Positions 22,846 to 31,769 of a DNA stretch of 32,967 bases are shown here, in pieces. Made by a program: the position numbers and the translations under genes. Positions within the stretch are counted from its first letter, which is position 1. Each line of letters starts with the position of its first letter. The notes under the pieces were generated by a model. That model did not search any database. It was not told the DNA's origin and worked only from the letters and a program-made list of their open reading frames with translations. The stretch lies in NCBI GenBank assembly GCA_964647255.1, contig CAZYGI010000045.1:1-32967 (forward strand), read 5' to 3'. Source of the DNA: CAWJEL01 sp964647255. Its GTDB lineage: Bacteria; Chloroflexota; Anaerolineae; CG2-30-64-16.

Positions 22846-23919
22846 ATGGCAAGCGTGACCAAAGCAGGTGTTATCGGGTGCGGCAACATCAGCGGTATTT
22901 ACCTGGCGAACTGTCAAAAGCTCCCCGGGCTGCAATTGATCGCCTGCGCCAATCGAGACATGGAGCGCGCGCGGGCGCAGGCCGCGGTGCACGGCATCCG
23001 CGCCGCTACGATAGACGCGCTGCTGGCCGATCCGGCGATTGAGTTGGTCATTAACCTGACCGTCCCGGCTGTGCATGCCGAAATCAACCGGGCGGCGTTG
23101 ACCGCGGGGAAGCACGTCTACACCGAGAAGCCGCTTGCCACCCGGCGGGAGGAGGGCGCGGCGACCCTGGCGCTGGCGCGCGAGCGCGGCTTACGCGTCG
23201 GCAGCGCGCCGGATACGTTCCTCGGCAGCGGCCTGCAAACCTGCCGGAAGCTGATAGACGCCGGCGCCATCGGTGAGCCGGTCGCAGCGGTGGCGTTTAT
23301 GGCCGGGCACGGCCCGGAGGCCTGGCATCCTGACCCGGAGTTCTTCTACAAGTCAGGCGCAGGACCGATGTTCGACGTTGGCCCATACTACCTGACCGCG
23401 CTGGTGAGCCTGCTCGGCCCGATTGTGCGCGTGACCGGCTCGACGCGCATCTCCTTTCCTGAGCGGGTCGTCGGCAGCGGGGCGAAGCGCGGGCAGAAGA
23501 TCGTCGTGGAAACGCCCACGCACATCACGGGCGTGCTGGACTTTGCAAGCGGCGTCATCGCAACGGTGATCACCAGCTTCGACATTTGGGCCGCCAACCT
23601 CCCGCGCATCGAGATTTACGGCTCAGAAGGATCGCTCAGCGTGCCCGACCCGAACACGTTTGGCGGGCCGGTGCGCCTCCGGCTGGCGGGCGATAAGGAG
23701 TGGCGCGAGGCGCCGTTGACGCACGGCTACGCGGAGAACAGCCGCGGCCTGGGCGCCGCAGACATGGCCGCCGCGATCCGTGAGGGCCGGCCGCACCGCG
23801 CCAGCGGCGAGCTGGCGTTCCACGTGCTCGACGTTATGGCCGCGTTCGAGGAGGCCGGGACCTCGGGGCGCCATGTGACCATCACCAGCGGCGTGCCGCG
23901 GCCCGCGCCGCTTGCCTGA
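22846..23919 (+). CDS. Gfo/Idh/MocA-family NAD(P)-dependent dehydrogenase
   Basis: A 357-residue cytoplasmic oxidoreductase. N-terminal Rossmann motif AGVIGCGNISGIYLAN, then VINLTVPAVHAEIN and YTEKPLATRREEG with the conserved Lys of the EKP motif, and a C-terminal substrate domain with FDVGPYYLTALVSLLGP. Family members oxidise or reduce sugars, inositols or their derivatives. The ATG has AAAGGGG about 9 bases upstream. It is divergent from the symporter and kinase-like operon and shares its promoter region, so joint control and a shared sugar pathway are likely. The exact substrate is unknown. Confidence 0.93.
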   Translation: MASVTKAGVIGCGNISGIYLANCQKLPGLQLIACANRDMERARAQAAVHGIRAATIDALLADPAIELVINLTVPAVHAEINRAALTAGKHVYTEKPLATRREEGAATLALARERGLRVGSAPDTFLGSGLQTCRKLIDAGAIGEPVAAVAFMAGHGPEAWHPDPEFFYKSGAGPMFDVGPYYLTALVSLLGPIVRVTGSTRISFPERVVGSGAKRGQKIVVETPTHITGVLDFASGVIATVITSFDIWAANLPRIEIYGSEGSLSVPDPNTFGGPVRLRLAGDKEWREAPLTHGYAENSRGLGAADMAAAIREGRPHRASGELAFHVLDVMAAFEEAGTSGRHVTITSGVPRPAPLA

Positions 23920-23943
23920 GATCTGCTTGCGACCGGCCCATTC

Positions 23944-23971
23944 TTGACAGCAAATCCAAATCGCATATACT
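23944..23971 (+). promoter_or_regulatory. Sigma70-type promoter of the efflux gene
   Basis: TTGACA (23944-23949, perfect consensus), a 16-base spacer and TATACT (23966-23971) lie about 40 bases before the MFS start codon. Confidence 0.85.
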
Positions 23972-23972
23972 T

Positions 23973-23986
23973 ACCGACCGGTCGGT
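23973..23986. promoter_or_regulatory. Perfect palindromic TetR-type operator
   Basis: ACCGACCGGTCGGT is a perfect 14-base palindrome one base after the -10, covering the transcription start. Its form matches operators of many TetR-family repressors, and a TetR gene follows the transporter gene. Confidence 0.8.
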
Positions 23987-24009
23987 CAGTCAATCTCAGG
24001 AGGTCGGAA

Positions 24010-25401
24010 ATGCAAATCACAGAAGATCGAACGCGCAATCGGATCCTGTTGGTGTTGTTCCTCGGCGTGCTGATGGGCGCGCTGGACATTGCCATCGTCG
24101 CGCCCGCGCTGCCGGCGCTTCAGACGTACTTCGGGGTGGGCGACCGCATGTTGGCCTGGACGTTCACCATTTACGTGCTGTTCAATCTGATCGGCACGCC
24201 GCTGATGGCGAAGCTGTCCGACATCTCCGGCCGGCGCTTGATCTACGTGCTGGATGTAACGCTTTTCGCGGTCGGGTCGTTGATCGTGTCCGTTTCGCCT
24301 AACTTCACGGTGCTGCTGCTGGGTCGCGCGCTGCAAGGGCTGGGCGCAGGCGGCATCTTCCCGGTGGCGAGCGCGGTGATCGGCGACACGTTCCCGCCGG
24401 AGAAGCGCGGCAGCGCGTTGGGCCTGATCGGCGCGGTGTTCGGGCTGGCCTTTATCCTCGGGCCGATCATCGGCGGCATCCTGCTGGCCGTGGCCGGCTG
24501 GCGGTCGCTCTTCCTGGTTAACCTGCCGCTGGCGGCGATCGTCATCGTGATGAGCCTGATCCTGCTCCCGGCGACCCGGCCCGCCGAGCGCCGGCCGTTC
24601 GATTGGGCCGGGATGCTGGCCTTGGGTGCCCTGCTGGCGGCGTTGGCCTTCGGCATCAACCAGATTGATACGGCGCACTTCGGGGCCAGCCTGGCGAAGC
24701 CCGGCGTCTGGGCGCCGCTGCTGGTCACGTTGATCCTGATCCCCGTTTTCGTTTCGGTCGAACGCCGCGCCGCCGATCCCGTGCTGCGGCTGACGATCCT
24801 GGGCACCCGCCAGGCCGGGCTGGCCGCGGCTTTGTCGGCCGGCGCGGGCCTGGGCGAGTCGGGGATGGTGTTCATGCCGCAGTTGGCCGTGGCTGCGCTG
24901 GCGCTGGGCAAGGCGCAGGCCAGCTACATGCTGATGCCGGTGGTGCTGGCGATGACGGTCGGCTCGCCGACCGCGGGCCGGCTGCTGGATCGGTTCGGCT
25001 CGAAGGTCGTAGTGCTGGTCGGCGCGGCACTCCTGGCGCTGGGCATGTTCATGTTGGGCTTTTTCAGCGGCAGCATGGCGCTCTTTATCGTCGCCGGCCT
25101 GGTGATTGGGCTGGGCCTGTCGGCCCTGCTTGGTGCGCCGGTGCGGTACATTATGCTGCACGAGGCGCCGGCGGCCGACCGCGCCGCTGCCCAGGGCGTG
25201 ATTACGCTGTTCACCAGCATCGGCCAACTGCTCAGCAGCGCGCTGGTGGGGGCGATCGCAGCCTCGCGCGGCGGCGGGGTGGCCGGCTACAGCACGGCGT
25301 TCGTGGGTGTCGGCATCGTGGGCCTGGTGCTGACGATGCTGACCTTGGGTCTGAAAGGCCGTGCGGCGGAGCTGGCGACGTCACAGCAGAGCGCCCACTG
25401 A
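24010..25401 (+). CDS. DHA-type multidrug-efflux MFS transporter (EmrB/QacA-like)
   Basis: A 463-residue inner-membrane protein with 12-14 hydrophobic segments. It shows the drug:H+ antiporter motif LMGALDIAIVAPALPAL (motif D1-like) in the first segment, KLSDISGRR in the first loop (motif A) and GLGAGGIFPVASAVIGDTFP, then LGLIGAVFGLAFILGPIIGG (motif C, antiporter type). It probably expels hydrophobic toxic compounds using the proton gradient. The ATG at 24010 follows CAGGAGGTCGG; an upstream ATG would lie inside the promoter and operator. The operator and the TetR gene behind it make a classic drug-responsive unit. Confidence 0.92.
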   Translation: MQITEDRTRNRILLVLFLGVLMGALDIAIVAPALPALQTYFGVGDRMLAWTFTIYVLFNLIGTPLMAKLSDISGRRLIYVLDVTLFAVGSLIVSVSPNFTVLLLGRALQGLGAGGIFPVASAVIGDTFPPEKRGSALGLIGAVFGLAFILGPIIGGILLAVAGWRSLFLVNLPLAAIVIVMSLILLPATRPAERRPFDWAGMLALGALLAALAFGINQIDTAHFGASLAKPGVWAPLLVTLILIPVFVSVERRAADPVLRLTILGTRQAGLAAALSAGAGLGESGMVFMPQLAVAALALGKAQASYMLMPVVLAMTVGSPTAGRLLDRFGSKVVVLVGAALLALGMFMLGFFSGSMALFIVAGLVIGLGLSALLGAPVRYIMLHEAPAADRAAAQGVITLFTSIGQLLSSALVGAIAASRGGGVAGYSTAFVGVGIVGLVLTMLTLGLKGRAAELATSQQSAH

Positions 25402-25481
25402 GCGGATGATTGCGCGGCCTGGCGCTTGCCCGGTTCATGCCGGCCTGGGCAAGCGCCGGCCGCGATCGGCGGGAGGCCCCC

Positions 25482-26084
25482 ATGGTGGAGGACGAGCGGA
25501 ACACCGGTGAACCGGGCGACGCATATGACCGGATCCTGGCGCACGCCACCCGGTTGTTTGTGGCAAGCGGCTATCCGGCCATCTCGATGCGCGAGATTGC
25601 CGAAGCCGCCGGCATCTCAAAGCCAGGGCTATACTACCATTTCCGAGACAAAGAGGCCCTGTTCCTGGCGCTTTCGTACGCCAATCTGGACCAGGTCGAG
25701 CTCGTCGTCGAAGCAGCGGGGCAGGCCGGCCGCACCTGTCGCGAGCGGATCACCGGCATGATGCGCGCGCTCCTGGCGCTCTCCCCGCATCAGCGGGCTA
25801 TCATCCGGCTGGCCAGCCAGGAGATGGTGCACGTCAGCCCGGCCGCGCGCACAGATTTCGAGCAGGTTTACCGGCAGAAGTTTCTGGGCCGGGTCGAGAC
25901 GCTGTTGGCTGACGGGATCGCGGCCGGGGAGTTGCGGCCCGTGGACACCCGCTTCGCAACGTGGCTGCTGCTCGGTATGGCCTATCCGTTCTTCGATGCG
26001 AACCACCAGCCGGCTGGCGATCCGAGCGAGGCGGCGGACTTGATGGTGGCGGTGTTCTTCGATGGTTTGGCCGCGCGGTTATAG
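25482..26084 (+). CDS. TetR/AcrR-family transcriptional repressor
   Basis: A 200-residue regulator. N-terminal helix-turn-helix with YDRILAHATRLFVASGYPA followed by ISMREIAEAAGISKPGLYYH and FRDKEALF, the TetR signature. The C-terminal half is a helical ligand-binding domain without a family I can name. The ATG at 25482 has GGGAGG about 7 bases upstream. It lies 80 bases after the efflux gene on the same strand; it probably binds the palindrome at 23973-23986 and is induced by a compound the pump removes. Its stop overlaps the convergent mutarotase-like gene by six bases. Confidence 0.93.
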   Translation: MVEDERNTGEPGDAYDRILAHATRLFVASGYPAISMREIAEAAGISKPGLYYHFRDKEALFLALSYANLDQVELVVEAAGQAGRTCRERITGMMRALLALSPHQRAIIRLASQEMVHVSPAARTDFEQVYRQKFLGRVETLLADGIAAGELRPVDTRFATWLLLGMAYPFFDANHQPAGDPSEAADLMVAVFFDGLAARL

Positions 26085-27152
26085 GGTTTGCTCGAACGCG
26101 GCGATCTCAGCCTGCGACGCCAGTACACCGATCTCCAGGCGATAGCTGCGTGACTCACCGGGCTCTAGAAATCTCAGCCGGCTCGCCGCGCGTTCCGCAG
26201 CGCGGCCGGTGGTCCAATTGGTGGCGGGTTCCAGGCCGGAGACGTACAGCCCCTGGCCCATCATTTTCCACTGCACCAGCCAGGGCAGCTCCGCGGCGCG
26301 CCAGCGCAGATAGACGCCCAGCCCGCGGCCGCCCCCAAACGTGCGGTTGACCAGCGCGGCCCGCGCATCCCCCGCTTGATCCAGTTTCGGCACATGATAG
26401 AAGACCTGCTCGGCGTAGCTCGTCGTCGGCGGATCGAAACGCCGGTGCTGCGGCAGGCCCTCGGCGCACGCTGCATCGCGCGGATGCACCTCGGCGTCCG
26501 CGATCAACAGCTCGGAGCCGGGGCTGAGCACGGGGAAACCCAGGTTGCAGTGGTAGAGCAGCATGTGCGGGACGGTCTCATACCCCTCGTTCGTGACCGT
26601 GTCGTCCACGGTCAGGTATGAGCCGCCTGCCCAGGCGGAGAGGCGCCGGCGCAGTGTCAGGTTCTCGCCGAACACGGCCGCCTGGCGCACCTGGCCGCTG
26701 ACCCACAACTCGAACTCGTCGCCGTGCCAGTCACCGCCGTAGGCCAGGTGGGTCGCGGGCAGGTAGGAGGCCCGGCCGTGCAGCCCCAGCGTCTTGCCCT
26801 CATCCTCGCACGGCGAGCCGTAGTCGGTCAGGCCGCACGTCGTCATCAGCCCGCCGCCGAAGCCGCGCAGCCAGCCCAGCCCTTCCGGTTCGTAGAAGGC
26901 CGGATGGGCATGGGCCGCCGATGAACGCCAGGCCAGCGGCGCACCGTTGAAACTGGCCGGCCCCAGGTCGAGCCCGCGATCAGCCAACACGGTGAACTCG
27001 AAGCCGCTGCCGGTGCGCACGTCCGCGGTGCGGATGCCGCGCTCGAAGCCGTCCGCCAGCTCGCCCAGGCGCACCCCCGCGAACTGGCTCATGTCGCCGC
27101 CGAGCTGTGCCAACTCGGCGCGGGTGAAGGCGTGTCCGAAGAGTGTCGGCAT
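26079..27152 (-). CDS. DUF4432 aldose-1-epimerase-like protein
   Basis: A 357-residue protein with the galactose-mutarotase-like beta-sandwich pattern. FEFTVLADRGLDLGPASFNG, GWLRGFGGGLMTTCGLTDYG, LGLHGRASYLPA and PHMLLYHCNLGFPVL match DUF4432 proteins as I know them. Their likely role is interconverting sugar anomers or binding an open sugar. The ATG at 27152 is used; an upstream in-frame extension is rich in basic residues, crosses the inverted repeat and lacks family similarity. GAGG lies about 9 bases upstream. It is the last gene of the sugar operon, after the isomerase. It ends by overlapping the convergent TetR gene. Confidence 0.88.
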   Translation of the reverse strand: MPTLFGHAFTRAELAQLGGDMSQFAGVRLGELADGFERGIRTADVRTGSGFEFTVLADRGLDLGPASFNGAPLAWRSSAAHAHPAFYEPEGLGWLRGFGGGLMTTCGLTDYGSPCEDEGKTLGLHGRASYLPATHLAYGGDWHGDEFELWVSGQVRQAAVFGENLTLRRRLSAWAGGSYLTVDDTVTNEGYETVPHMLLYHCNLGFPVLSPGSELLIADAEVHPRDAACAEGLPQHRRFDPPTTSYAEQVFYHVPKLDQAGDARAALVNRTFGGGRGLGVYLRWRAAELPWLVQWKMMGQGLYVSGLEPATNWTTGRAAERAASRLRFLEPGESRSYRLEIGVLASQAEIAAFEQTL

Positions 27153-27181
27153 GGGCGGATACCTCAGAGTCCGGAGGGCTT

Positions 27182-27229
27182 GTGCCTGGCACTTACAGAT
27201 TCGGGCGCTGCGGGGCAAGTGCCAGGCAC
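27182..27229. repeat. 13-bp inverted repeat between isomerase and mutarotase genes
   Basis: GTGCCTGGCACTT (27182-27194) and AAGTGCCAGGCAC (27217-27229) are perfect arms around a 22-base loop. There is no T tract. Within each arm TGCCTGGCA is itself nearly palindromic. It may be a dispersed repeat or an attenuating or mRNA-stabilising hairpin before the last gene. Confidence 0.7.
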
Positions 27230-27259
27230 GCTTTGGCAAAATCCAACTCGACGTGGGCT

Positions 27260-28690
<1,431 letters not shown>

Positions 28691-28718
28691 GAGTTTCCCT
28701 CCGATAGGTTGATTTGTA

Positions 28719-28767
28719 GATGGTAGACGATGGATGATCGCCGATCGTCAATGGTCCATCGTCCGTT
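28719..28767. repeat. Seven tandem heptamers in the permease-isomerase gap
   Basis: GATGGTA, GACGATG, GATGATC, GCCGATC, GTCAATG, GTCCATC and GTCCGTT follow each other. The first three are of the GACGATG type and the later ones its inverse, so the tract is a loose inverted repeat. It starts right behind the permease stop codon. Confidence 0.7.
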
Positions 28768-29748
28768 ACCCCAGCCTCTTGCGCAGGACTGCCTGCAGCG
28801 AGACGGAGACGACGATGATCAAGCCATAGATAAACTGCGTCCAATAGGCGAGCCACCCCGACGCCACGATGCCGGGGTTGATCAGCGCGATGATGAGGGA
28901 CGCGATAAAGGTCCCGAAGATCGTGCCGGTGCCGCCGAAAGCCGAGGTGCCGCCCAGGAAANNNNNNNNNNCGTGGGCCAGAAAAAGAGGACTTCCTCGC
29001 TGACGATGAAGCCGGCGAAGGCTGCCACCAGGCCGACGAGCATGAAGGTGATAATCTTGGTGCGGTCGACGTTGACGCCCATCAGCCGTGCGCTGTCTAT
29101 GTTATCGCCGATCAAATAGACGTGCGCACCGAACTGGTGCCGGTTCAGGAAGAACCACATGATGACGGCGACGATGATGGTCCAGACGAACTGCGCGGGG
29201 ATGACGCCGCCGAGGCGGCCGACCAACAACGGGTAGAGAAACGTATCCTTGACGGGCGTCATGCCCATCCCCTTGCCGTTCGTCACCAACATGACGACGC
29301 CCCGCCACAAAAACTGGGTTCCGATCGTTGCGACCAGCGATGGGATGCCGAGCTTGACGACAATGAGGCCGTTCAAGAGGCCCGCAAACAGCCCGGCCAC
29401 CAGGCAGGCAACGAAGCCCAGGTAGACATTTTGCGTCGCCACAAAAACGACGTCGAAGGCCGCCATCCCCCACGCCATGACGGAACCGAACGACAAATCA
29501 ATCTCCTTGGCGATAACGACCAGCGTCAGTGGGATCGCCATCAAGGCAAAGAAGGGGGTGGTGGACATCAGCGAGTTATAGATGTCGTACGAAAGGAATG
29601 TGATGGGCGAGCGCCAGATGAAAAACGCCAACAGCGCCAGCAGCACTAACACGATCGCGATTTGGAGGGCGTACTTGCGCAGCAGCCTGAGAAATCCGCC
29701 TGTGCGCGCGGTGGGGGAGATCAGGCCCGGTTTAGCGTCGGTGCTCAT
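28766..29748 (-). CDS. Ribose-type ABC sugar permease, interrupted by the assembly gap
   Basis: Inner-membrane permease of the BPD_transp_2/RbsC family, expected near 320-335 residues, with about ten hydrophobic segments. The sequence up to EEVLFFWPT is in one frame; ten Ns follow; then FLGGTSAFGGTGTIFGTF up to VLRKRLG and a TAA at 28768-28766 is in another frame. Family members continue without break between these blocks, usually by about 12-20 residues, so the gap hides that piece and the frame change is an artefact. The missing stretch should be 3n+2 bases. The ATG at 29748 follows the ATPase stop by one base with GGAGG upstream. It forms the channel with the neighbouring ATPase and binding protein. 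Confidence 0.88.
28962..28971. other. Assembly gap of ten Ns
   Basis: Ten consecutive N inside the permease gene. The size is probably a placeholder, since ten does not keep the reading frame. Confidence 0.99.
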
Positions 29749-29749
29749 T

Positions 29750-30523
29750 TCACTTGCCTCCATTGTCTTCAAGTGTGCCGGTCCGGGCGAGATGCTTGAG
29801 GCGTTCGATCAGGTCATCGAGCGAGATGTCCTGCTTGCGGTATTGACCAGCAATGGTGCCCCGGTCAACGATCACCAGGCGATCCACCACCGGGTAAACG
29901 TGCAGGATGTTGTGGTCAATGAAGAGCGCCGACTTGCCCGCGGTTTTGATGCCGGTGACGAAGTCGAGACACTTTTGGGTTTCGGTCAGCGATAGCCCCA
30001 TGGTGGGCTCATCGAGGAGGATCAGCTCCGCCTGGAAGTGGAGCGCGCGGGTGATCGCGACCCCCTGGCGCTCACCGCCGGAGAAGGTGGCGACCGTGGA
30101 CTCCGGCGTGACTGCCGCCGAAGTAAAGTGCATTTCCGTGCGCATCAGGTTCTCGGTGGCGCGGCGCATCTCGTCTACCTTCAGCACTCCCCAGGCGTTG
30201 CAGAGCTCGCGCCCCATGAAAATGTTGCGCCACAGCGACTGCTGGTCAGCCAGGGCGCGTTCCTGATAGACGACCTCGATGCCCAGCGCGCGCGCTTTGT
30301 TGACGGTCAGCTTGGAGATGCGCTGGCCCTTCCAGTAGATCTCCCCGCCGGGGTCGGGATGGTGATAGCCGGTGATGAGCTTGACGAGGGTGGACTTGCC
30401 TGCGCCGTTATCCCCCAGCAGGCCGACGATCTCGTTCGTGCCGACCTCGAAATTCACGTCACGCAGCGCGGCCACCTCACCGAATGTTTTGGATACGTTC
30501 TTCATTTGGAGCAGGTAGTCCAT
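29750..30523 (-). CDS. Sugar ABC transporter ATP-binding protein, single domain
   Basis: A 257-residue cytoplasmic ATPase. Walker A GDNGAGKST (G37-T45), a signature FSGGERQG, Walker B LILLDEPTMG and the H-loop in LFIDHNILHVY. It resembles RbsA/FrcA-type proteins but carries one ATPase domain only, whereas RbsA and MglA carry two; single-domain versions (FrcA type) must dimerise. The ATG follows AGGAG at 8 bases. Between it and the binding-protein gene lies a 116-base gap filled with heptamer repeats; the next gene starts one base after its stop. Confidence 0.93.
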   Translation of the reverse strand: MDYLLQMKNVSKTFGEVAALRDVNFEVGTNEIVGLLGDNGAGKSTLVKLITGYHHPDPGGEIYWKGQRISKLTVNKARALGIEVVYQERALADQQSLWRNIFMGRELCNAWGVLKVDEMRRATENLMRTEMHFTSAAVTPESTVATFSGGERQGVAITRALHFQAELILLDEPTMGLSLTETQKCLDFVTGIKTAGKSALFIDHNILHVYPVVDRLVIVDRGTIAGQYRKQDISLDDLIERLKHLARTGTLEDNGGK

Positions 30524-30545
30524 ACGGCAACTCCTGTCAAGGGGG

Positions 30546-30634
30546 CAGGGGGGGCAGGCGGCAGGGGGCAGGCGGCAGACTGTCTCCTGCCGCCTGATTC
30601 CTGACTGCTGCTCCCTGTCCCCTGCCCCCTGTCT
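30546..30634. repeat. Heptamer tract of CAGGNNN and its inverse between two ABC genes
   Basis: Left part: CAGGCGG, CAGGGGG, CAGGCGG and CAGACTG (30555-30582). Right part: CCTGCCG, CCTGATT, CCTGACT, GCTGCTC, CCTGTCC, CCTGCCC and CCTGTCT (30586-30634). The halves face each other, with perfect 10-base arms at 30569-30578 and 30587-30596, so the RNA would fold into a long hairpin between the binding-protein and ATPase genes. That may lower expression of the downstream genes relative to the binding protein. Confidence 0.8.
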
Positions 30635-30639
30635 ATTGG

Positions 30640-31683
30640 TTAGCGGATATTCTTCTCGGCCAGCGGCGCGACGAAGTCAACGTTACTCTTGTCCACAAAG
30701 CCTGCGCCGGTGTTGATGGCGAGGCCGGAGAAGCCGTACACCTTGGTCAGGCATATCTGCAGGATCGGCAGGTAGCCTTGCAGCCACTCCTGCTGGTCAA
30801 TCACCAGGCCCGTCCAACCGCCCTTGATCGCGGCGATCGTAGCGGGGGACAGATCGAAACCGGCAACGGCGATGTCACCTGCCTTCTTGTTCGCCGCCTT
30901 CAGATAGGTCTCGGCGGTCGCAGTCAGGCCGCCGTGGTCGGTGACGACCAGCTTCACGTCAGGATGCGAGGCGACATAGGCGCTGAAGGTCGGCGCGCCC
31001 GCGGCCGGGTCTTTGTTCGTGGCGTCATCAATCTCGATGTAGTCCACCGTCAGGCCCGCCTCTTCCAGTGCCTCTTTCACGCCCTTGGTGCGTTCGCCGC
31101 GGGTCGGCTGCGAGAGCAGACCCCAGACCATGGCGCGATCGCCTTTCTTGAGGCCGAATCGCTTGACCGCCTCAACGCCCAGGGCATGGCCTGCCGGGTA
31201 GTTTGACGCGCCGACATAGCCGAAGCCGTTGGCGCTGTACGCCGCTTGCATCTTGGGCAGCTCGGTGTTCTGGCTGGTGACGATGATGCCGTTCTTCTCG
31301 GCTTCGATGATCAACGGATCGAATGACTCGTCACCCGGATGGCCCATCACCGCAATGCCGTCGGGTTTGGTCGCGGCGGCCTCTTTGAACTGCTGGATCA
31401 TTTTCTGCGGATCCCAGTCCGACCAGACGTACTGGACCTTGGGTCCGAGATCTTTCTCCGCTTGCAGCGCGCCGTTGTAGACGTTGATGGCGAAAACGCC
31501 GCCCTGCGGGCCGCCGGGGAAGAAGACGATTTTGACATTGGAGCACCACTTGGCCGCGTCAGCCGCTGCGGGTTGAGCCGCGGCCGGGGCGGCTGGCGCC
31601 GCGGGTGCGGCGGTCGGCACGCAGGCGGCCAGCAATGACATCAAAGTCGCCAGGACGAGCAGGATAAAAATCGTACGCTTCAT
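30640..31683 (-). CDS. Ribose-type (Peripla_BP_4) sugar-binding lipoprotein
   Basis: A 347-residue exported lipoprotein. Signal peptide MKRTIFILLVLATLMSLLAA with C21 as lipidation site, an Ala/Pro linker to about 45, then a type I periplasmic binding domain: VKIVFFPGGPQGGVFAINVY, QQFKEAAATKPDGIAVMGHP, IIVTSQNTELPK, YVGASNYPAGHALGVEAVK, RGERTKGVKEALEEAG and DIAVAGFDLSPATIAAIKGG. It captures a sugar for the permease; which sugar cannot be told. The ATG at 31683 has AAGGAGGGGG about 5 bases upstream, much better than an in-frame upstream start. It lies 86 bases after the LacI gene with no terminator visible. Confidence 0.93.
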   Translation of the reverse strand: MKRTIFILLVLATLMSLLAACVPTAAPAAPAAPAAAQPAAADAAKWCSNVKIVFFPGGPQGGVFAINVYNGALQAEKDLGPKVQYVWSDWDPQKMIQQFKEAAATKPDGIAVMGHPGDESFDPLIIEAEKNGIIVTSQNTELPKMQAAYSANGFGYVGASNYPAGHALGVEAVKRFGLKKGDRAMVWGLLSQPTRGERTKGVKEALEEAGLTVDYIEIDDATNKDPAAGAPTFSAYVASHPDVKLVVTDHGGLTATAETYLKAANKKAGDIAVAGFDLSPATIAAIKGGWTGLVIDQQEWLQGYLPILQICLTKVYGFSGLAINTGAGFVDKSNVDFVAPLAEKNIR

Positions 31684-31769
31684 GACCCCCTCCTTGGGCT
31701 GAACCGAATGGACTTGGACATTCAAGCCTTGTGCATGAAACACGCTGCGATAGACTCTGTGTGCGGTGC

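Noticed and set aside
23986..25227. 413-codon minus-strand open frame opposite the efflux transporter
   Set aside because: Composition of a shadow frame (runs of Gln, Arg, Asp and His); the plus strand encodes a full transporter with promoter and ribosome site.
28882..28961. Permease C-terminus read in the head frame (WAAPRLSAAPARSSG...)
   Set aside because: It is an out-of-frame reading after the N gap; the neighbouring frame gives the conserved FLGGTSAFGG end.
30546..30634. CRISPR array
   Set aside because: The units are 7-base tandem repeats without unique spacers of about 30 bases, and no cas gene is present.
31684..31769. Second LacI operator before the binding-protein gene
   Set aside because: I searched the gap by eye for GATAACG or GTTATCG half sites and found none.
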